Below are positions 46,278-57,302 of a stretch of DNA of 64,000 bases, piece after piece. Source of the stretch: Corylus avellana (lineage: Eukaryota; Streptophyta; Magnoliopsida; Fagales; Betulaceae); assembly GCF_901000735.1 (NCBI RefSeq), contig NC_081545.1:7741540-7805539 (forward strand), in the 5' to 3' direction. The notes beneath the pieces were generated by a model. The model was not told the origin of the DNA. It did no database searches and worked only from the letters and a program-made list of their open reading frames with translations. The position numbers and the translations under genes are program-made. The first letter of the stretch is position 1, and each line of letters opens with the position of its first letter.

Positions 46278-46974
46278 TGTTAGGGGTGAACACCAATTTT
46301 AGATGCTCAACGGAATTAATCTACCCCTCTTTGTACAAATTAAATAGTAACACAGTAGCAAAATAATAATCAAGCAAACCCACAAGCAAGACACCAAGAT
46401 TTTTACGTGATACCCTCTAGTGCAAAGGTAAAAACCACTGGACCTAGTCCAGTTTAATCTTCCACTATCAACAATAATGAGTTTACAATTGTCTTCCCTA
46501 GAAAAATATCTTGAGGTTATCACCACATCAAGAATACATGCATTCTTGGATTAAACATAAATTCATCACCCTAAAGTGGATTCCAACAAGAATAAAGAAA
46601 GATCTCACCAAGTAGGTATTAGCAACCAAGCGATTGGAAATGAATTCCAACAATTGACACCAGTCAATACGTAGCACTCGTCGTAAGGAGCAACGCTCTA
46701 AAATCAAGATCGAACCACAAACGACCTTCCAATCTCTGATGGATTTGAAAAAGCGTAACCATTTTTCTTCTTTTTTTTCTTTTGCTTTCTCTCCCTGCGC
46801 TGCACTCTTTCTTTCTTCTCCTTATTTTTCTCTTCTTTTTGTCTCTTAGTCTCCTAGTCTCACGTGAACACTAAAGCACAAAGTGCTTTTCTTTTTATAT
46901 TGCACACAAAGGGTTTCAACCCTTTGAAGCATCCACGTGGGTTGGTCCCCACATAAAGAGGGACCACCCCAACA
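46278..46974 (-). repeat. Copia 5' LTR, first copy
   Basis: 697 bp; differs from the 3' LTR (41522-42222) by scattered substitutions and small indels, showing that the insertion is much older than the segmental duplication. An ATG at 46937 in its last bases is in frame with the downstream half of the split gene. Confidence 0.9.
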
Positions 46975-47869
46975 ACAACCAAAGTCTGTTGAGGTTGGAA
47001 ATGCTGCAGAATGTGAATCCACCTGCTTGAGTAACTGCTCTTGCACTGCTTATGCTTATGAAATCAATAATTGTTCAATTTGGGTTGGAGATCTCTTGAA
47101 TCTGCAACAACTCTCAGGAGATGATTCTAATGGGAGAACTCTGTATCTCAAACTTGCAGAGTTCTCAAGTAAAAAGAATAATAAGGGGATAATTGTTGCG
47201 GGCTCAGTTGCAGCAGTTCTGCTAGGCCTTTTTGTGGTTGTAATCCTTAGAAGGAGAAGGAGAGCTGTTGGGACAGGAAAAACAGTAGAGGGTTCATTGG
47301 TGGCATTTGGGTACAGAGACTTGCAAAATGCGACCAAGAATTTTTCGGACAAGTTGGGGGGAGGAGGCTTTGGTTCTGTTTTCAAAGCGACGTTATCTGA
47401 TTCAACAGTCATAACAGTCAAAAAACTTGAAAGCATCAACCAAGGAGAGAAGCAATTCCGCACAGAAGTCAGTACAATTGGTACAATCCAACAAGAAATC
47501 TTGTTCGGCTTCGCGGGTTTTGCTCTGAAGGTACTAGAAAGTTGCTGGTCTATGATTATATGCCAAATGGCTCTTTAGAATCTCAACTTTTCCATCATGA
47601 GTTTTTGGACTGGAAAACAAGATACCGGAGTGCTATAGGAACAGCTAGAGGGTTGGCTTATCTCCATGATAAGTGCAGAGAGTGCATCATACACTGTGAC
47701 ATAAAACCCGAGAACATTCTTCTAGATGCTTATTTGTGTCCAAAAGTGGCAGATTTTGGCCTGGCAAAGCTTGTTGGGCGGGAATTCAGCCAAGTCCTGA
47801 CAACCATGAGAGGCACAAGAGGTTATCTTGCTCCTGAGTGGATTTCAGGGGTGCCCATTACAGCCAAGG

Positions 47870-47969
47870 NNNNNNNNNNNNNNNNNNNNNNNNNNNNNNN
47901 NNNNNNNNNNNNNNNNNNNNNNNNNNNNNNNNNNNNNNNNNNNNNNNNNNNNNNNNNNNNNNNNNNNNN
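47870..47969. other. Assembly gap (100 N) inside the kinase domain
   Basis: Exactly 100 N. The second copy continues for about 390 bases to its stop codon from the same point; none of that is seen after this gap, so the two sides are not simply contiguous. Confidence 0.98.
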
Positions 47970-48870
47970 TCATGCATGCTCGTATGAATATCTGAACAAT
48001 TCGGAGTGATCAACAAGCTACACTTACACCGTAAATGTACCATATGCATGACACAACCTTGGTCTGTGAATGCAGTCAAGTAGGCAATAATCAGAAATCT
48101 CATGTGATGGTGTAGTGTGTGAGTACTCCCATTAACTAAGATTTCATCAATGAAAGGCAAATCTAGGCAGACATTTTGTAAAGGAAGACCAGCAGTCTGA
48201 TTCAAACCACAGTAAAACCTTATAATGTTAGGACCTAGATTCCCTCATCCGATACACTCCCCCTGAGACTGATCATTTTCTTTTACCATGTCCTTTAGTA
48301 ATCATCTATTTCCACAATGATTTGATCACTGATTCTTTCTTTAGGGACAGACAGAAGCAAAACTAAGTCATTTGAGCTTATTTTAAGCCCCTTTTTTTTT
48401 TTTTTTTTTTGGAAAATGTTGGAATTTTTTAGGAGCTAGGTTCAACTAACGAGTTGGTCAAGTGGATAGAACTGACACTACCTATCTTCCAAGCAAAATG
48501 TTTGCTCCAAATTCCCAAACACATAACAAAATCTAAACCTAATGGGGGCAAAAAGTGCACAATTTCGAACATGAGAAAAACTGACTCTTACTCCTTTAAC
48601 AGTTTTCAGAAAAACAAGGTTTATCAGAAACATATGGAGCAATAGATGTAAATTGCAGAAATATTGACCCCACTCATATGTAATATATTCATTTGAGCAC
48701 AAGACATGAGAAACTGAGTATCTAACAATTAAAACAATCTAAAAGAATAAAAAATAATCAAAGAAAATAAAAACAAAGCAAACAAAAATTAAGAAAAAAA
48801 TGCCCTAGAACAGCTATAGACAAATATCAATATGCTCAATTTCTAGGCATGGTCTATGTGCCCACCTAAT
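47970..48870. other. Non-coding stretch after the gap
   Basis: About 900 bp with a T run at 48391-48411. It does not match the flank downstream of the second gene copy and contains no gene I can support. The last part may belong to the Sirevirus-like element, downstream of its gag. Confidence 0.5.
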
Positions 48871-50709
48871 CTAGGTGAGTCCATTACCACTCCCCTTCAA
48901 TGGGTGAATGGTATTAATCTTCTTGACCCAAACTTTCTTCACATCAGGGACAACTGTGTGACTCTTTTCCAAGACATCTAACCGTGTTACTACGTCTCTC
49001 ATCATGTTGAATAATTTCTCATAACTATTTCTAGAATGGAAATATTCTCTTTTAGGCTCATGACTGTTAAGCTGAAAACACTTAGGACGAATATGTCCAA
49101 TCTTACCACAGTTATGACACGTAGGAATAAACCTTTGAGAAGGTTGGTTCCTTAACATGTGCATACTTCTCGACTTAGAACTAGATATATAGGAATCAGT
49201 TAGAGTTCCCTTACCTTTTCCACCTTTGGAAATTTGAGGAGAAATTACCTTCTTTTCAGCCAAGCTATCTTCTTTGTTCACTGGTTTCACAAAAATCATC
49301 TTTGAAGAAGAAGCAACATTAGTAGATAAAATAGCTGATTTATCAAAACCCAATCCAGTTCTATCAAACGAATGTTTCTGATTATGTAGCATTTGATTTA
49401 GCTTTTCACTAGAGAATTTTGTTAAATGATTCTTTGATTCATTCAATTCATTCTCTAAGGATTTCACTTTGGCAATTAGCATTTGATTTTCAGACATCAA
49501 AGTATTATGAGTAGCAAGAGAATCAGTTAAGGTGACAGAAAGTTGATCATTTTCAAGATTAACCTCATTGAGTTTCTTCAATTGCTGCTTATTCAGCTTT
49601 TTCAGTTTAGTGTATTCCACAAAGAGATTATTATAAGCATTTTGCAAATCATCTTCTTCTTCCGAATCATTATCGGACACACCTTGTTTGTCTTGAGAAT
49701 TACACCCACTATTCTCATGCTCACTCTCATAACTAACTCCAAATGCTAAGTAATTAACTCCCTGTTCAGCATCGTCCTTGTCTGACTCATCACTTTGAGT
49801 CACATTAAATGCCTTGCCATTTGACTTTCTCAAGTTAGCACAGTCAACACGAATGTGCCCATGTCCTCCACATTCGTGACACTTGATACCTTTAGGTGAC
49901 TTTCCTTTCTCAACATTCTCATTTCTAGATTTCTCATAAAATTGTGAATTGCTATTTCTAAAATTTCCTTTCTTGGCTCTAAAGAATTTCCTAAACTTCT
50001 TAGCAAACATAGCAATTTCTTCCTCATTTCTAGAATCCTCATCAGATGAACCACAAGAGTCAACCTTAACATTTTTTGCCTTAAGAGCAATATTTTTGGT
50101 GTTCTTGTGTTTAGGAAGAATTAGCTCAAAGGTCTGAAGGGAACCTACAAGTTCTTCTACTCTCATAGTATCTAAGTCCTTGCTCTGTTGTATAGCAGCA
50201 ATTTGGGGAATAAACCTCTCAGGCAAAGATCTTAAGATTTTTTTCACCACTTTAGCATCATCCATTTTCTTTCCCAAATTAATGGTAGAGTTTCTAATGG
50301 TACTAAGCTTTGAATAAAATTCATCAAAAGTTTCATCTTCTTGCATTCTAATCTCCTCAAACTGAGAAACCAACATTTGAATTTTTGAAGTTCTAACAAC
50401 CTTAGTTCCTTCATGTGTGATTTCTAAAGTTTCCCAGGCTTCCTTAGCTATTTTACATCTAGAAATTCTAGAAAATTCATCATTTGAAACAGATATGTAA
50501 ATAGCATTTATAGCTTTGTCATTAGCAGTAGCATTATTCTTTTCCTCCGTTGTCCATTCAGCTATTGCTTTGTCTGGACGAGTCCATCCAGATTCAACAA
50601 TATGCCAAACACTAATGGATTTAAAGTATGCTCTCATACGCATTTTCCAAAGCGTATAATTAGTTCCGTCAAAGACGGGAAGGGAATTAGGAGCAACAGT
50701 ATGAGACAT
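48871..50709 (-). CDS. Intact gag ORF of Sirevirus-like element (612 aa)
   Basis: One uninterrupted frame. The N-terminus VFDGTNYTLWKMRMRAYF is the DUF4219-type gag start, followed by a UBN2 segment (EEIRMQEDETFDEFYSKLS, ILRSLPERFIPQIAAIQ). Zinc knuckle 1 (CHECGGHGHIRVDC) is near residue 276. An acidic then coiled-coil stretch (about 350-430, many Leu/Asn/Glu heptads) follows, then zinc knuckle 2 (CHNCGKIGHIRPKC) near residue 530. The start codon lies about 55 bases after the primer-binding site. Gag forms the particle and binds element RNA. An intact ORF in an otherwise truncated element suggests recent insertion or a break made by the assembly. Confidence 0.85.
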   Translation of the reverse strand: MSHTVAPNSLPVFDGTNYTLWKMRMRAYFKSISVWHIVESGWTRPDKAIAEWTTEEKNNATANDKAINAIYISVSNDEFSRISRCKIAKEAWETLEITHEGTKVVRTSKIQMLVSQFEEIRMQEDETFDEFYSKLSTIRNSTINLGKKMDDAKVVKKILRSLPERFIPQIAAIQQSKDLDTMRVEELVGSLQTFELILPKHKNTKNIALKAKNVKVDSCGSSDEDSRNEEEIAMFAKKFRKFFRAKKGNFRNSNSQFYEKSRNENVEKGKSPKGIKCHECGGHGHIRVDCANLRKSNGKAFNVTQSDESDKDDAEQGVNYLAFGVSYESEHENSGCNSQDKQGVSDNDSEEEDDLQNAYNNLFVEYTKLKKLNKQQLKKLNEVNLENDQLSVTLTDSLATHNTLMSENQMLIAKVKSLENELNESKNHLTKFSSEKLNQMLHNQKHSFDRTGLGFDKSAILSTNVASSSKMIFVKPVNKEDSLAEKKVISPQISKGGKGKGTLTDSYISSSKSRSMHMLRNQPSQRFIPTCHNCGKIGHIRPKCFQLNSHEPKREYFHSRNSYEKLFNMMRDVVTRLDVLEKSHTVVPDVKKVWVKKINTIHPLKGSGNGLT

Positions 50710-50778
50710 TTGATATGGAGTCTCGGATCACACTCAGGAAATAATTCCTTCACAGAGTGAACCCGCTCTGATACCAAT

Positions 50779-51796
50779 TGAAAATTCTAAAACGACTCCA
50801 AACGACACCTATTCAAATGTCTAGGTGATTCACAAATATTAAGCGGAATAAGATCTGACCTAACAATCAATAATAAACCAAATACAGATATGTAATGAAA
50901 ATCAAGAATACAGATATTTGGTTACGAAGAGGAAACCATTTAGAGAACTCTCTAAATGTAAAACCTTTCTGGGGCAGCCAAACCCAGGAAATCAATCCAC
51001 CATGAGAAGAATAAGGAATACAAGAAGAATTACAAAACCTTTGCAATTTACTCTTCCTTGTACACGACAAGCGACCCACTTGACTTCTACCGCAGTAGCC
51101 CTTTCCAGAACATCTGGCACAATTCTTCTATAAGATTTCCTTTCACCGGAACTCTGATTGGCTTCACGTATTTAACCTTTTCTCAAACAAACCTAGAACA
51201 AAATCTCTCTCTCTAGGCTCTCTAATTTTGCTCTCCAAAAAATACGTACAAATAAATGGCAAATTAGTTTGCTTAAATAGAAAATAAAACATAACAAAGC
51301 TGCCGTGTTCGGACATGGCTAATCTGGGGTCCGGACATGGCTAGGGTTACATATGCGTAACTTAGTGATGTCCGGACCTCCAAATCTTGTGTCTGGACAT
51401 CTCAGAAAAATAACGCTTTCTGGAAATGAGGTCCGAACCCAGCTTCTGGCGGTCTGGACCTCTCCTTCAAAATTCAGTTTCTGGAAATCAGGTCCGGACC
51501 CAGCTTCTGACGGTCCGGATCTGCTCTGTAAAAAGCAGCTTCTGGAAATTAGGTCCGGACCCAGCTTCTGGCGGTCCGGACCTGCCCATCAAAACAGGCT
51601 TGCTGGTTTTTGTGTCCGGACCCGGCTTCTGGCGGTCCGGACATGCCCTTCAACAGGTATTCTCTGGAAATTGGGTCTGGACCTGGCTTCTGGGGGTCCG
51701 AACCTGCCTTCTAGAATCTGTTTTCTGGACATGTTAAGATACTTCATTTTCACCAACTTTACACGCAAACCAAATGAGCCAAAACATAACCTAACA
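50779..51796 (-). repeat. 5' LTR of Sirevirus-like element
   Basis: 1018 bp; on the minus strand it runs from TGTTAGGTTATGTTTTGGCT to AGAATTTTCA. The start resembles the solo LTR at 11170. It contains the 61-bp tandem repeat at 51417-51724. Confidence 0.75.
51417..51724. repeat. 61-bp tandem repeat with TCCGGA palindromes (5 units)
   Basis: TGGAAAT (or a variant) recurs at 51421, 51482, 51543, 51604 and 51665, a period of 61 bases. Each unit has two GTCCGGAC-like palindromes about 20 bases apart, separated by CCAGCTTCTGGCG or close variants. The array sits in the LTR part that would be U3. Confidence 0.85.
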
Positions 51797-54700
51797 TAAA
51801 TGTTACAAGAAACTACTGATCTCAAATTAGCAATAAGATTAGCTGAACCCAAGATTAATGATGTTTTACTTATAATCAATCCTTGGTATTGACATACAAG
51901 CAGATACTTTTCCTGTTTTGACCAATTATAAGGCCATCCATCTTTGTATCCTTTTCCTGTTTTCCATCCTCTTCCATGTTGCATTCATGTCGCATATCCC
52001 TTGCTGCACCATCAGCAGCTGCGGGTATATATATTGGCGTCTATATCTTATTTATGGTACATGGGCATTGAATTCTGTTGACCGTTTTGCTCCTGAGTAG
52101 GCCATACAATGATCAGATTGATCTCTCATGTACCGTTTTAGTACCATTATTTTAAAAATAGATTTATGATTAGTTTGAGGATTGTTCATCTTATCTGTTT
52201 GCAAGTCTACTTAAAGACTGTTTATGTTAATAAAAATCATACATAAAATTATTTTCAAACTTTTCTTTGAAGGAGGCCAAATTTCCTGTAAGAACCTATA
52301 TTACGCACGTACCATGAAATTGATTAATTGGTGGTCTAATATGACTGATTGAGTCATGGTTACCTATTTTATGTACAAGTCAAGCCGTCCAACCAAAGAG
52401 CATTCCTATCATATACAAGTCATTAGGATGTACCTAAATGTGTATGATTAGTTTTTCTTTCCTTGTGTGGCTAAGCATCCCTGATTGAATTTCCCAAGCT
52501 AAATAGATTAATAGTAAACACTATTCCTATATGGATCTGCATGATTGACCTGCAACATCCATTGAATGATCCCCTAAAAACTTCAAGAAGTCGCCATAAT
52601 TTTGGTGTCAGTTTTCAAAATAGTTTACGGTAATCTAGTTTTCTTTCATTAAGAAAAGCACCATATTTTCTGAGGATAATCTCTTCACCACTAAAAAGGT
52701 ATATATGGTTACCCAGTTGAATGATAACAGTTCTCTTAACTAGACAGTGGAGGCTTGCTTATTTTATTTAGAAAAGTCTTTGATATTTTGATTTGCAGAT
52801 CCAGGTGGGGATGAATAGGTGCAGTAAATACTCCCTAGCCCAAAATAATAGACAATTAATCATCCTCAGTGGTGAAACTTTTTGTAATTAATCATTACAT
52901 AATAACTAATCAAGCTGCAGCCTGGAGATTTTATGGATAACAAAAAATTTGCAAGAGAAAGATATGGCAACTGTAAAACCTTCAAAAAATCCCAATATAA
53001 CAATGGAATCCCCCATTTAACAATAAAGTGAGATACATCAGATACTGTAAAAGAACAATTACTATATATCTACATAGGATTTGAGCAAAGTATTCTTTAT
53101 CTACATCAGAATTCAAAAATGGATAACCCTATTAGATTGAACTGTAATGTGAAATTCAACAGCTGCATCAAGTCATCTGGCTATACAAAACAGAAACTAA
53201 CCTTCTGCAGATTTTCAACAACTACTTCAAGTTTCCAATTATCAACAAAAACTAACATACAATAATGAGACAGCACTTCACAAATATATCTGCTGTGTAA
53301 GTAACGCAATTCTACCACTGAAAATGCAGATAAGAATGTAGTCATCAGGATTCAGAAGATAGTACAAGGCAAAAACTGTTCTGCAGGATGATACAGTCCA
53401 TATAGGACAACGTGCAGCCGCCAAATCTGTCACCGCAAATTCGGCCAGTCACGATCCTGGAATAACACTCAAAGCAGGAAGAGAAGATTGTACAATGATG
53501 CAGCGGTGGAAAAGGAAAGATGTGCAGGCCACGGTTCTGCAGAAAAGGAAAATATTGGAGAAGATCCTCACTCAATGCAGACAGGAAAAGAAACTCAGCT
53601 CGACTTGACAAACAGATCGCAATTCTCAAACGAATTCAGTATACAAGGAATACCTTTGTCAAATATTCATGTGATTGGCAATCCCACATTGTCATACACG
53701 CTGCATTTCTGCATATAATGATACGGCATTCTCTGTTTTTGTATCAAGAAAACGGTCTGTGAAATGTACTCTTCCACTGTTATTCAAATTGTTTTAAAAA
53801 CTACCTCAGTTTTTCTGAGACAAAGAACTCATAATCTGGTGAATGCCATCACATTATTTTAGCGAACACAACCTCTAGCAAAAGGAATGCGTTTTCCTCT
53901 AGTGTTCTGAGTCTTTAATTCCTTGAGATTTGCAGAACCGTTGAAAAATCTTGATTCTTTCAAAGTAGTTTCAACAGGAATTTTGGGATTAAACAAGCAT
54001 TCGGCCTGCAAAATGAAGTTTCTCAGGCATTATACCAACACAACATTTGCAAGTATAGTTTGCCAGAAGAAAAAAATAAGAATAGGAATTTGCTGAGAAT
54101 AGGTTGTAGTAAAAGTGATGAAATAGTGCAGCAAGTCCAGAATTTGATTGTTGTTTCAAGGTTGTCTTGCACTTTACATTCCCATCGACAATGTCACCAC
54201 AAACTAAAAAAAAATTGTTAATACCCTAAAGAAAATGTTTGCACTTACCAAAATTTCTCTCTAGAAGTTGGTAAATGTAGCATATCACTACCCTAAAAAT
54301 TTTTCAAAAAAAAAGAGACCTAAGAGAGACTAAAAATCAATTTTATTTTATTTAAAAAAAAAAAAAAAAAATTCATTGCTAAAACTAGGGGTAAAAATGA
54401 GGATGTGAATAATAGTTTTTGATATTCGCGCGATTCTTGCCGATTAATAAATGCAGTTATTATCCGTTATTCCTATACAAGATAATAAGTGTTTCGGACC
54501 TTAAAGTTGTAATTCTTGCTTCGAAAAAAGGCATTATCTATAGTTGAACATTATTATTCATAATTTCATATCATACTTGCTAATCATTTTGCCAAGAAAT
54601 TTTCATCTCATACATTATTTAGCTTCGTATATCATATATTTATAGTTGGTAACACGAAAAAAAATACTTGAAAAAATAGTAATAATAAATTTATAACATA

Positions 54701-54937
54701 TAAAGCAATTCAATCAAAAAAATTAGAAAAGTTTCTTGGCTGTGAAATTCAACAACATTACAAATCTAGCAAATAAAAAAGAAAATAATAAAAAAAAATT
54801 TAAAAAAAAAAAAACATAAATTACAAATCCGGCAAACATAGAAAAAAGTAACAAAAATAAATTAAAAATCAAAAATCAAAAAATCAAAAAATCAAAAAAT
54901 AAAAAATAAAAAGTTGTTGTAAGGTATGACTTTGAGA
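51797..54937. other. Intergenic region upstream of split gene, second copy
   Basis: Counterpart of 36084-39244. No gene supported apart from the possible exon listed separately. Confidence 0.5.
53859..54005 (-). other. Possible terminal exon on minus strand, second copy
   Basis: Same acceptor and 48 codons as at 38146-38292, with one substitution changing Thr to Arg (ESTFF to ESRFF). Status as uncertain as the first copy. Confidence 0.25.
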
Positions 54938-55675
54938 CAGTGGCGGAGCTAGGATGTTCACTCTGGGGGTCAAAATTTTGTTTATGAATAAAAAAATAAA
55001 ATTAATTAAAAATATTAAAAAAAAAGAAATATAAAAAATGATTTTTTTAGTCTCCTTTTTGTGCTTTGCAAGTTGCACACATGTTAGCATGTATCAAGCT
55101 TGTCTTCTTCCATACTTTAAGAAAATTATTGGGGCCTCCAAGAAATAGCTTAATCGGTTGAGACCACGTCTAATGAAGCGGAGGTCACTAGTTTAAATCC
55201 TTTCCTCCCCTTCTTGTGCGGACATATATATATATATATATATATATATTGGGAAGAGTTGAACATGTGAACAAGACTTCATAATTTTATTAAGATTTTT
55301 TGGTCTCCTTCTTGTGCTTTGTAAGTTACACGTTGTACCTTTTTTATTTTTTTTTTATTTTTCTCTTACACGCGTGTACCTTATCTTCTTCCATAGTTTA
55401 TGGAAAATATTGGGAATAGCATCATCTTCAACCTTTTGTTCTTCTACAACTACAAATCTGCACGTTTCAAGTTATAATGGTTAAAGTCGACTCAACTGCA
55501 TCATCTTCAACCTTTGGTCGAGGAGAGCATTTGGCCTCAAGAGTTGTTGAGGGGGGCATAACCAGTTGTTGAGGGGGGAATAATCTTAGCTGAGGGGGAC
55601 ATAAGAAAAAATTTTACATAGGTAAGGAGAATTTTTAGGAGTTGAGGGCGGCTCAACTCCCATGGCTCCCCCCTG
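54938..55675. mobile_element. hAT-like non-autonomous element, second copy
   Basis: Counterpart of 39245-39983 with the same CTTTGAGA duplications and inverted ends; carried by the segmental duplication. Confidence 0.8.
55131..55250 (+). mobile_element. tRNA-derived SINE inside hAT element, second copy
   Basis: Counterpart of 39438-39556, with the same box A- and box B-like segments and (TA)n tail. Confidence 0.65.
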
Positions 55676-56111
55676 CTTTGAGATGATAGTAGAAAAACAC
55701 GTAGCATAACCTATAGGTCAGAAACTTATCAAATCTAACACGAAATCCTTTAAGTGATTTTATATATATAAAGGGAATGCGAATAGTGGTCATATGTTAT
55801 TTTACAATATCAATTTAAGGTGGGTTTAGGAAAATACATGTCAAATTCGCACAACAGTTGCCTTATGAGTACGCTGAGTTTTTTTTTTTTTTTTTTTAGT
55901 TTAGAAGCTGATAGTTTGAAAGAAGTAGGTTGACTTTTCCGACAAATAGTTTGCTGCCAACAAAATGGGACACCGCAACAACAAATCGTTCATTGGCGTA
56001 GTAGTCAGTTGACTTTACGAACTTCCTCTCGCATAAGGAAGCGAAACGAGTATTTAGCCCTGTTCCTGGATTCTCTTCTCTCAAGCCACTCTGCAAAAAT
56101 TATTTGCAGCC

Positions 56112-57302
56112 ATGGATACCAAGAAGAATCCATGGCTCATGCTTTCTCTTGTCTTCCTCGGCTTATCTGTCAACAACCATCTTTCCCTTGGAGCTGACAC
56201 CATCTCTGCCAACCAATCTCTCTTTGGTGACCAAACCATTGCCTCTGCAGGTGGGAGCTTTGTACTGGGTTTCTTCCAAACAGGTAACTCTTCTAACTAC
56301 TATATAGGCATGTGGTATAGTCTCAACAAAGTCTCAACCAAAACCATAGTTTGGTTGGCAAATAGAGATAAACCAGTCTCTGATATAAGTTCTGTATTAA
56401 GAATCTCGGATGGTAATTTGGTTCTCTTCAATGAGTCCCAAATCCCAGTTTGGTCCACAAATTTGACCACCAACACTTCAAGTCCTATAGAAGCTGTTCT
56501 TCTAGATGAAGGAAATCTTGTTGTGAGAGATGGGTCTAATTCATCGCAATATTTATGGCAAAGTTTTGATCACCCAGCTCATACATGGCTTCTTGGTAGT
56601 AAGATTGGATTCAACAAAACTACCAATGAAAACCAACAACTCATTTCATGGAAGAATGAGCAGGATCCTACAACAGGGCTCTTCAATCTTCAGGTAGAGG
56701 CAAATACCAGTTCGTATATTATTACGTGGAATAGGTCCATTCAGTATTGGACTAATGGAGCTTGGGATGGGAAGATATTTAGCTTAGTTCCTGAAATGAT
56801 GGCCAATTATATCTACAACTTCAGTTATGTTAACAACACAAATGAGAGTTATTTCACCTATTCTCTTTATAATCCTTCCACCATTTCTCAATTTGTGTTG
56901 GATGTTTCTGGGCAGATTAAGCAACTAACATGGTTAGCAAATACCAATCGGTGGAATTTGTTTTGGGTTCAACCGAAAACACAATGCGAGGTTTATGCTT
57001 TTTGCGGAGCTTTTGCTATCTGCAACCAAAATTCCTTGTCTTTTTGTAGCTGTTTGACAGGTTTTGTTCCTAAGTCGCAGAACGAATGGAATTTGTTCGA
57101 GTATTTTGGTGGGTGCATGAGGAGAAATGCTTTACAGTGTGAGAATACCAATCTTACTAATAGGCAGGCGGACAGGTTCTTTCCAATGCCTAGCATGGCA
57201 TTGCCTGTACAACTCTTAGGGGTGAATACCAATTTCAGATGCTCAGCGGAATTAATATACCCCTCTTTGTGCAAATTAAATAGTAACACAGTAGCAAAAT
57301 AA
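56112..57302 (+). CDS. Possible truncated lectin protein ending in LTR, second copy
   Basis: 396 codons, 29 of them encoded by the LTR, as in the first copy. It retains signal peptide, B-lectin and S-locus glycoprotein-like parts only. Expression is unknown. Confidence 0.4.
   Translation: MDTKKNPWLMLSLVFLGLSVNNHLSLGADTISANQSLFGDQTIASAGGSFVLGFFQTGNSSNYYIGMWYSLNKVSTKTIVWLANRDKPVSDISSVLRISDGNLVLFNESQIPVWSTNLTTNTSSPIEAVLLDEGNLVVRDGSNSSQYLWQSFDHPAHTWLLGSKIGFNKTTNENQQLISWKNEQDPTTGLFNLQVEANTSSYIITWNRSIQYWTNGAWDGKIFSLVPEMMANYIYNFSYVNNTNESYFTYSLYNPSTISQFVLDVSGQIKQLTWLANTNRWNLFWVQPKTQCEVYAFCGAFAICNQNSLSFCSCLTGFVPKSQNEWNLFEYFGGCMRRNALQCENTNLTNRQADRFFPMPSMALPVQLLGVNTNFRCSAELIYPSLCKLNSNTVAK

Larger units (their letters stand above)
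41522..46974 (-). mobile_element. TNT1/Tork-like Copia in receptor-kinase gene, first copy
   Basis: A full-length element of 5453 bp, opposite in orientation to the gene. LTRs 41522-42222 (701 bp) and 46278-46974 (697 bp), TGTTAGGGG to CCCCAACA (left start mutated to TCTTAGGGG). The duplication is ACAAC. The polypurine tract (GGGAGGGGGAGATT on the minus strand) abuts 42223. The primer-binding site (TGGTATCAGAGCC) is at about 46262-46275. The polyprotein resembles the TNT1-94/Tork lineage and is interrupted by stops, several at former Trp codons. Confidence 0.92.
36084..47869 (+). repeat. 12-kb segmental duplication, first copy
   Basis: Nearly identical to 51797-63561 at a near-constant offset (15713, falling to 15692 after an A-rich run that is 21 bases longer here near 38640). 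It ends at a gap inside the kinase domain. It contains the hAT-like element, SINE and Copia-split receptor-kinase gene. Confidence 0.95.
40420..47869 (+). pseudogene. G-type lectin receptor kinase (At2g19130-like), split by Copia, first copy
   Basis: A single-exon gene of the At2g19130 type. Part 1 (40420-41521, 367 codons) has a signal peptide, B-lectin domain (TIVWLANRDKPVSD, GNLVLFN), S-locus glycoprotein region and Cys-rich segment (CEVYAFCGAFAICNQ). At 41522 a Copia inserts (ACAAC duplicated at 41517-41521 and 46975-46979). Part 2 (46980-47869) resumes in the PAN-like domain (CESTCLSNCSCTAYAY), then a membrane helix (GIIVAGSVAAVLLGLFVVVI, RRRRR) and kinase (GGGGFG, VKKLE, CDIKPEN, DFGLAK, APEWIS; a non-RD HCD loop). 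One base is missing near 47493-47497, shifting the frame before the VYDYMPNGS segment. The sequence ends at a gap. Two independent lesions make it a pseudogene. Confidence 0.92.
48871..51796 (-). mobile_element. Sirevirus-like Copia fragment: gag plus 5' LTR
   Basis: A minus-strand element in which only the 5' LTR (50779-51796), the primer-binding site (TGGTATCAGAGCGGGT on the minus strand, about 50763-50778) and gag are present. Integrase, polymerase, the polypurine tract and the 3' LTR are absent to the left. The large gag with two zinc knuckles and the ~1-kb LTR suggest the Sirevirus group. Its right end coincides with the start of the second segmental copy at 51797. Confidence 0.75.

Noticed and set aside
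51417..51724. CRISPR-like regular repeat.
   Set aside because: The period is 61 bases with no distinct spacers; the whole unit repeats with drift and lies in a plant retrotransposon LTR.
51353..51799. 148-codon and 103-codon open stretches over the repeat array.
   Set aside because: They arise because the 61-bp repeat lacks stops in some frames; they lie inside an LTR and show only repeat-derived composition.
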